From Candidatus Roizmanbacteria bacterium (GTDB taxonomy: Bacteria > Patescibacteriota > Microgenomatia > UBA1406 > GWC2-37-13), in contig JACQRR010000079.1 of NCBI GenBank assembly GCA_016206365.1, positions 1-31,741 of the forward strand: a DNA stretch of 31,741 bases, written 5' to 3'. A program made the position numbers and the translations under genes. The notes under the pieces were generated by a model that searched no databases, was not told the origin of the DNA, and worked only from the letters and a program-made list of their open reading frames with translations. This document shows, piece by piece, positions 29,042-31,741 of the stretch; position 1 is the stretch's first letter; the number at the start of each line of letters is the position of its first letter.

Positions 29042-30049
29042 ATGAAAAATCTGAGCAAAAATATTTTCGCCAACCTTTTTTATAGCATTTTTTTATTATT
29101 ATTTACAATGGTAGGTTCAATTAATCTGCTGAATAAAACTTATAGAAAAATAAATGATAAAATAGAGGTTAATGCCCAAACAACAATTTCTTCTCCAATC
29201 CCAGACGAGATGATTACCCCAACTGTTACGACGACACCCACGCCAACTCCAACCAATACTCCAATTCCAACTGTTACGTTAACGCCAACGCCAGTCCCTC
29301 CAACAGCTTTTCCAACAAATTCTCCAACGCCTTCACCGTCTTCAGCATCTTCGCTTTCTTCACCTACCCAATCAGTTCAATCAACTAGCTCTAATAAACC
29401 ATTTGATCTAACAAATTGGAAATTAACTCTACCCATCGGAGAAGCAAAAAAACCAAAAGAGATCTTACAACCAGAGCTAGCCAATTTTGTTATAGATCCC
29501 TGGTTTGTCCTCGAGCAAGGTGCTGTCCGCTTTAGAGCTGCAGTCAATGGGGCAACCACAGGCGGGTCAGACTATCCCCGATCAGAGCTGCGGGAGATGA
29601 GCGATAATGGTAAAAATCAGGCCAGTTGGTCGTCGAAGTCAGGCATCCACACCCTGTTTATCGATCAGGCAATAACAGCCGTACCTCAACATAAACAGCA
29701 TGTAGTCGCGGGCCAGATCCATGATGGGGGCGATGATGTCATTGTAATTCGTTTAGAGATGCCAAACTTGTATGTCAATGTCGATGGAAAAAATAAACAT
29801 ACGCTTGATTCTGGCTATACGTTAGGAAAAAGATTCACGGTGAAGTTTGAGGTCAGCGATGGACAGACAAAAATCTTTTATAACGGTGGTTCTGATCCAG
29901 CCTATACTCTTGACAAAAAATATTCTGAGGCTTACTTTAAAGCCGGCGCTTACACTCAATCTAACTGTGGCAAGGAAGAACCTTCCCCATGTACTGAAAG
30001 CAACTTCGGCGAAGTTATTATCTATCAATTGTCAGTCAACCACCAGTAA
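29042..30049 (+). CDS. Polysaccharide lyase family 7 (alginate lyase-like), surface-anchored
   Basis: The product has 335 residues. An N-terminal membrane anchor or signal (about 10-30) is followed by a 60-residue Thr/Pro/Ser linker (about 55-118) and one PL7 jelly-roll domain (119-335). The three family signatures are all present: RSELREM (180-186), QIHD (225-228) and YFKAGAYTQ (298-306). They contain the Arg, Gln/His and Tyr residues used to bind and beta-eliminate uronates. Start of the domain, FDLTNWKLTLP, is also typical. The enzyme should cleave alginate or a related polyuronate outside the cell. No other uronate genes are nearby, so products may not be catabolised here; attack on a host or competitor polysaccharide or biofilm is an inference. 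The gene is followed by a 32-bp palindrome. Confidence 0.92.
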   Translation: MKNLSKNIFANLFYSIFLLLFTMVGSINLLNKTYRKINDKIEVNAQTTISSPIPDEMITPTVTTTPTPTPTNTPIPTVTLTPTPVPPTAFPTNSPTPSPSSASSLSSPTQSVQSTSSNKPFDLTNWKLTLPIGEAKKPKEILQPELANFVIDPWFVLEQGAVRFRAAVNGATTGGSDYPRSELREMSDNGKNQASWSSKSGIHTLFIDQAITAVPQHKQHVVAGQIHDGGDDVIVIRLEMPNLYVNVDGKNKHTLDSGYTLGKRFTVKFEVSDGQTKIFYNGGSDPAYTLDKKYSEAYFKAGAYTQSNCGKEEPSPCTESNFGEVIIYQLSVNHQ

Positions 30050-30073
30050 ACTTTTGTTTCTCTTATGTGATTC

Positions 30074-30105
30074 TACCATCTTGATACGATCGTACCAAGA
30101 TGGTA
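30074..30105. terminator. 32-bp palindrome, second copy
   Basis: Identical to 6807-6838 except for one T-to-C change in the right arm. It lies 24 bp after the alginate-lyase-like gene. Hairpin only, with TTAAAAT after it, so terminator function is likely but not certain. Confidence 0.65.
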
Positions 30106-30196
30106 TTAAAATATTCCATCTTCTGGGATTAAATACACTACTGTGACTTTCTAAATTTAATTTTTAAACAACTTGCATTATTTTAAGAAATAAATC

Positions 30197-30845
30197 TTAA
30201 GGCGAAAGCTGTAGGGTAGCAAGAATCATAATCGAAGCTGCAAAAATGCGAATAATATAAACAAACGGAGAATGATGCTCAAGAAGTTTTTGGGCAATTA
30301 ATGAAAAAATAAAAGCCAGGACAATAGAGAGCGGTAGGTTGTGAGAGATTTGTGAAGACTCCTGATATCGATGAGAATAAAATTCCTGTCAAAAGTATGA
30401 GAATCGATTTTTTAAAAAAAGAGCGAAAATTAAATTTTTCGTCTAAAGTAACGAATATTCCGGCGATAATTATTAGGAAGATTAAAAAATATTGCCTGTA
30501 AGAAAGGATTTCTGATAAAATAATTGCACTTAGAATGGCGCTAAAAGCCGTCCTTAAATTATAGAGGGGAGATATTACTGATGCATCCAGTTTGTAAAGG
30601 GCAAGCGTGAATAAAATCCAAACAAATGCGCCGCTTAGAGAAATAATTATTAAATTATCCCAAGCATTTGGAAAACTTACATGGTTATAAAGCGATAAAG
30701 AAGTTGTAAATACCAGAGTTATGAATGACCATAAAAAAGCGAAGAGCCAGGGATTTTTTATTGAGTGTTTGCTTAAAAGTTTGCTTAGAATTACGACAAT
30801 ACCATATAAAATCGATGCGATCCAGGCCAAGATAATAAACGGCAT
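30197..30845 (-). pseudogene. EamA/DMT-type transporter, frameshifted and shortened
   Basis: The first frame runs from ATG 30845 to a stop at 30279 (188 residues) with about six hydrophobic helices, starting MPFIILAWIASILYGIVVIL, and a complete first EamA unit (ending around ILSEILSYRQYFLIFLIIIAGIFVTL). After SSISGVFTNLSQ the frame turns non-hydrophobic (PTALYCPGFYFF). The next frame, shifted by one base, instead continues with LPLSIVLAFIFSLIAQKLLEHHSP and FVYIIRIFAASIMILATL up to TAA at 30197, which looks like the authentic end. So a one-base indel near 30330-30345 breaks the gene. Even when joined, the second EamA unit is about 80 residues too short. A TATAAT ends 6 nt before the ATG. Confidence 0.75.
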
Positions 30846-30851
30846 TTTTTT

Positions 30852-30857
30852 ATTATA
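30852..30857 (-). promoter_or_regulatory. Extended -10 of the EamA gene, leaderless start
   Basis: TGC TATAAT on the minus strand, with six A residues between it and the ATG. Transcription would begin at the start codon. Confidence 0.55.
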
Positions 30858-30922
30858 GCAACAAAATCAGCTAGATAATTTAGAGTTATTGTTTATAATA
30901 AATTTATTGAAAGACTACTAAC

Positions 30923-31672
30923 ATGGTTTCTAACTTGACAATTAAACAATGGGATAAGCAGGCAGATTTGTACGACGAGCTCCAAGGAGAAAAAGGAGAC
31001 GTTAGTCACCAACTTCTTTTCGATCCAGCAATAGAAAAGATGCTGGGAGATGTAGCACATAAAACAATTCTTGACGCAGGTTGCGGCAACGGATATTGGA
31101 GCCGCCGATTGGCTAAAAAAGCCAAGAAAGTCATTGCAATAGATTCTTCAGTAAGATTAATTGAAATTGCCAAAGCAAAAAATAATCAAGCCAATATAGA
31201 ATATCAAATAATGACTTTGGGAGAAGCGTTAAAGTTCGGAGACAAAACTTTTGATCTTATTTTATCGAGTATGGTTCTTCACTATGTGCCTAACTTAAAT
31301 ACTGTTGCTTCAGAGTTTAACAGGATATTGAAAACTAGAAGTAAAGTTATTATCTGCGTTCAGCATCCTCTTTATCAATATCACTTTAGAGCGCAAGAAA
31401 TCGCAGGCAAAAAAAATAACTATTTTCCAAAAACTGTGGGGTATTTTGATCGGATTCAGTTAAAACAAGTTACCTTATTTGGCAAGGCAATTTTAGATAT
31501 ACATAATCGTCCAATGGAAGATTACCTGAGACCATTTTTCAAAAGCGGCTTTGCTTTAACTGATTTTAGTGAACCTGAATTTACGAAGGAGTTACTTGAT
31601 AAAAATCCCCGTTATCAAGCTCTAAAAGAAATTCCTCGGGTACTTATATTTCAGTTTATTAAATTAAATTAG
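30923..31672 (+). CDS. Class I SAM-dependent methyltransferase
   Basis: The product has 249 residues. Motif I ILDAGCGNGYWS (49-60) binds S-adenosylmethionine. The acidic end of beta-2 is VIAIDSS, and motif post-II/III follows as FDLILSSMVLHYVPNL, as in the Methyltransf_11 group. The C-terminal third (VQHPLYQYHFRAQEIAGKK ... YLRPFFKSGFALTDFSEPEF) is similar to small-molecule methyltransferases such as UbiE/BioC-like enzymes; the substrate is unknown. A TATAAT lies 23 nt upstream, and there is a weak GAAAG ribosome-binding site. Confidence 0.88.
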   Translation: MVSNLTIKQWDKQADLYDELQGEKGDVSHQLLFDPAIEKMLGDVAHKTILDAGCGNGYWSRRLAKKAKKVIAIDSSVRLIEIAKAKNNQANIEYQIMTLGEALKFGDKTFDLILSSMVLHYVPNLNTVASEFNRILKTRSKVIICVQHPLYQYHFRAQEIAGKKNNYFPKTVGYFDRIQLKQVTLFGKAILDIHNRPMEDYLRPFFKSGFALTDFSEPEFTKELLDKNPRYQALKEIPRVLIFQFIKLN

Positions 31673-31695
31673 TAAATTTTATTTCTTCTATCGTG

Positions 31696-31741
31696 GGTGA
31701 CTGACGGGATTTGAACCCGCAACATTCGCCTCCACAGGGCG
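31696..31741 (-). tRNA. tRNA-His (GTG), 3-prime part
   Basis: Truncated by the window edge. On the minus strand: anticodon arm CGCC-CTGTGGA-GGCG (anticodon GTG), variable loop ATGTT, T arm GCGGG-TTCAAAT-CCCGT, acceptor strand CAGTCAC and discriminator C73, the base that pairs with G-1 in tRNA-His. CCA is not encoded. Confidence 0.9.

Overview
The window reads as an AT-rich chromosomal segment of a reduced, free-DNA-poor bacterium, most likely a member of the Candidate Phyla Radiation (Patescibacteria, Microgenomates-like). This is an inference from several traits: small secreted proteins with cohesin-like, FN3 and DUF11-like domains; LPxTG-like C-termini; a four-cysteine L28; a YtxH protein; a large HerA/VirD4-like ATPase; no metabolic operons; and very many short palindromic repeats. 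TGA is used as a stop by many genes, so the code is not the one used by Gracilibacteria/SR1.

Layout. 1-1.9 kb: three small surface proteins (two cohesin-like, one FN3). 2.1-5.6 kb: site-2 protease, rpmB, hexulose-6-phosphate-synthase-like enzyme, slipin and peptide deformylase. 5.8-10.1 kb: glycosyltransferase, two secreted or membrane proteins of unknown role, a GT2/YdjC deacetylase pair with overlapping ends, and a YtxH protein. 10.2-13.5 kb: HerA/VirD4-like ATPase, an orphan Phd/YefM antitoxin, a 143-bp MITE-like element with 8-bp direct repeats, and a 350-bp structured non-coding stretch. 13.5-19.8 kb: a small unknown protein, a Tat-like-signal protein, a 1364-residue membrane protein and a convergent glycosyltransferase. 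19.9-24.7 kb: a gene-poor zone with small unknown genes, one conspicuously GC-rich duplicated-domain gene, and about 700 bp tiled by at least twelve hairpins. 24.7-31.7 kb: DUF11-like surface protein, TrmH methyltransferase, tRNA-Thr, HflX, orphan histidine kinase, a PL7 alginate-lyase-like enzyme, a broken EamA transporter, a SAM methyltransferase and the edge of tRNA-His.

The strongest theme is palindromic repeat DNA. Family A has the form GTCAT plus a variable stem-loop whose arms co-vary between copies. Family B is built on CTTCGAC..GCTCAG, and family C on GACGATGGAAGATGG-like arms. These occupy nearly every intergenic gap and also lie in frame inside at least six conserved genes (def, two GT2 genes, the HerA-like ATPase, trmH, hflX), adding roughly 7-60 residues without breaking the catalytic motifs. 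This resembles the Rickettsia palindromic elements. A second theme is that many start codons lie only 6-10 nt after a clear -10 hexamer, which suggests leaderless or nearly leaderless mRNAs.
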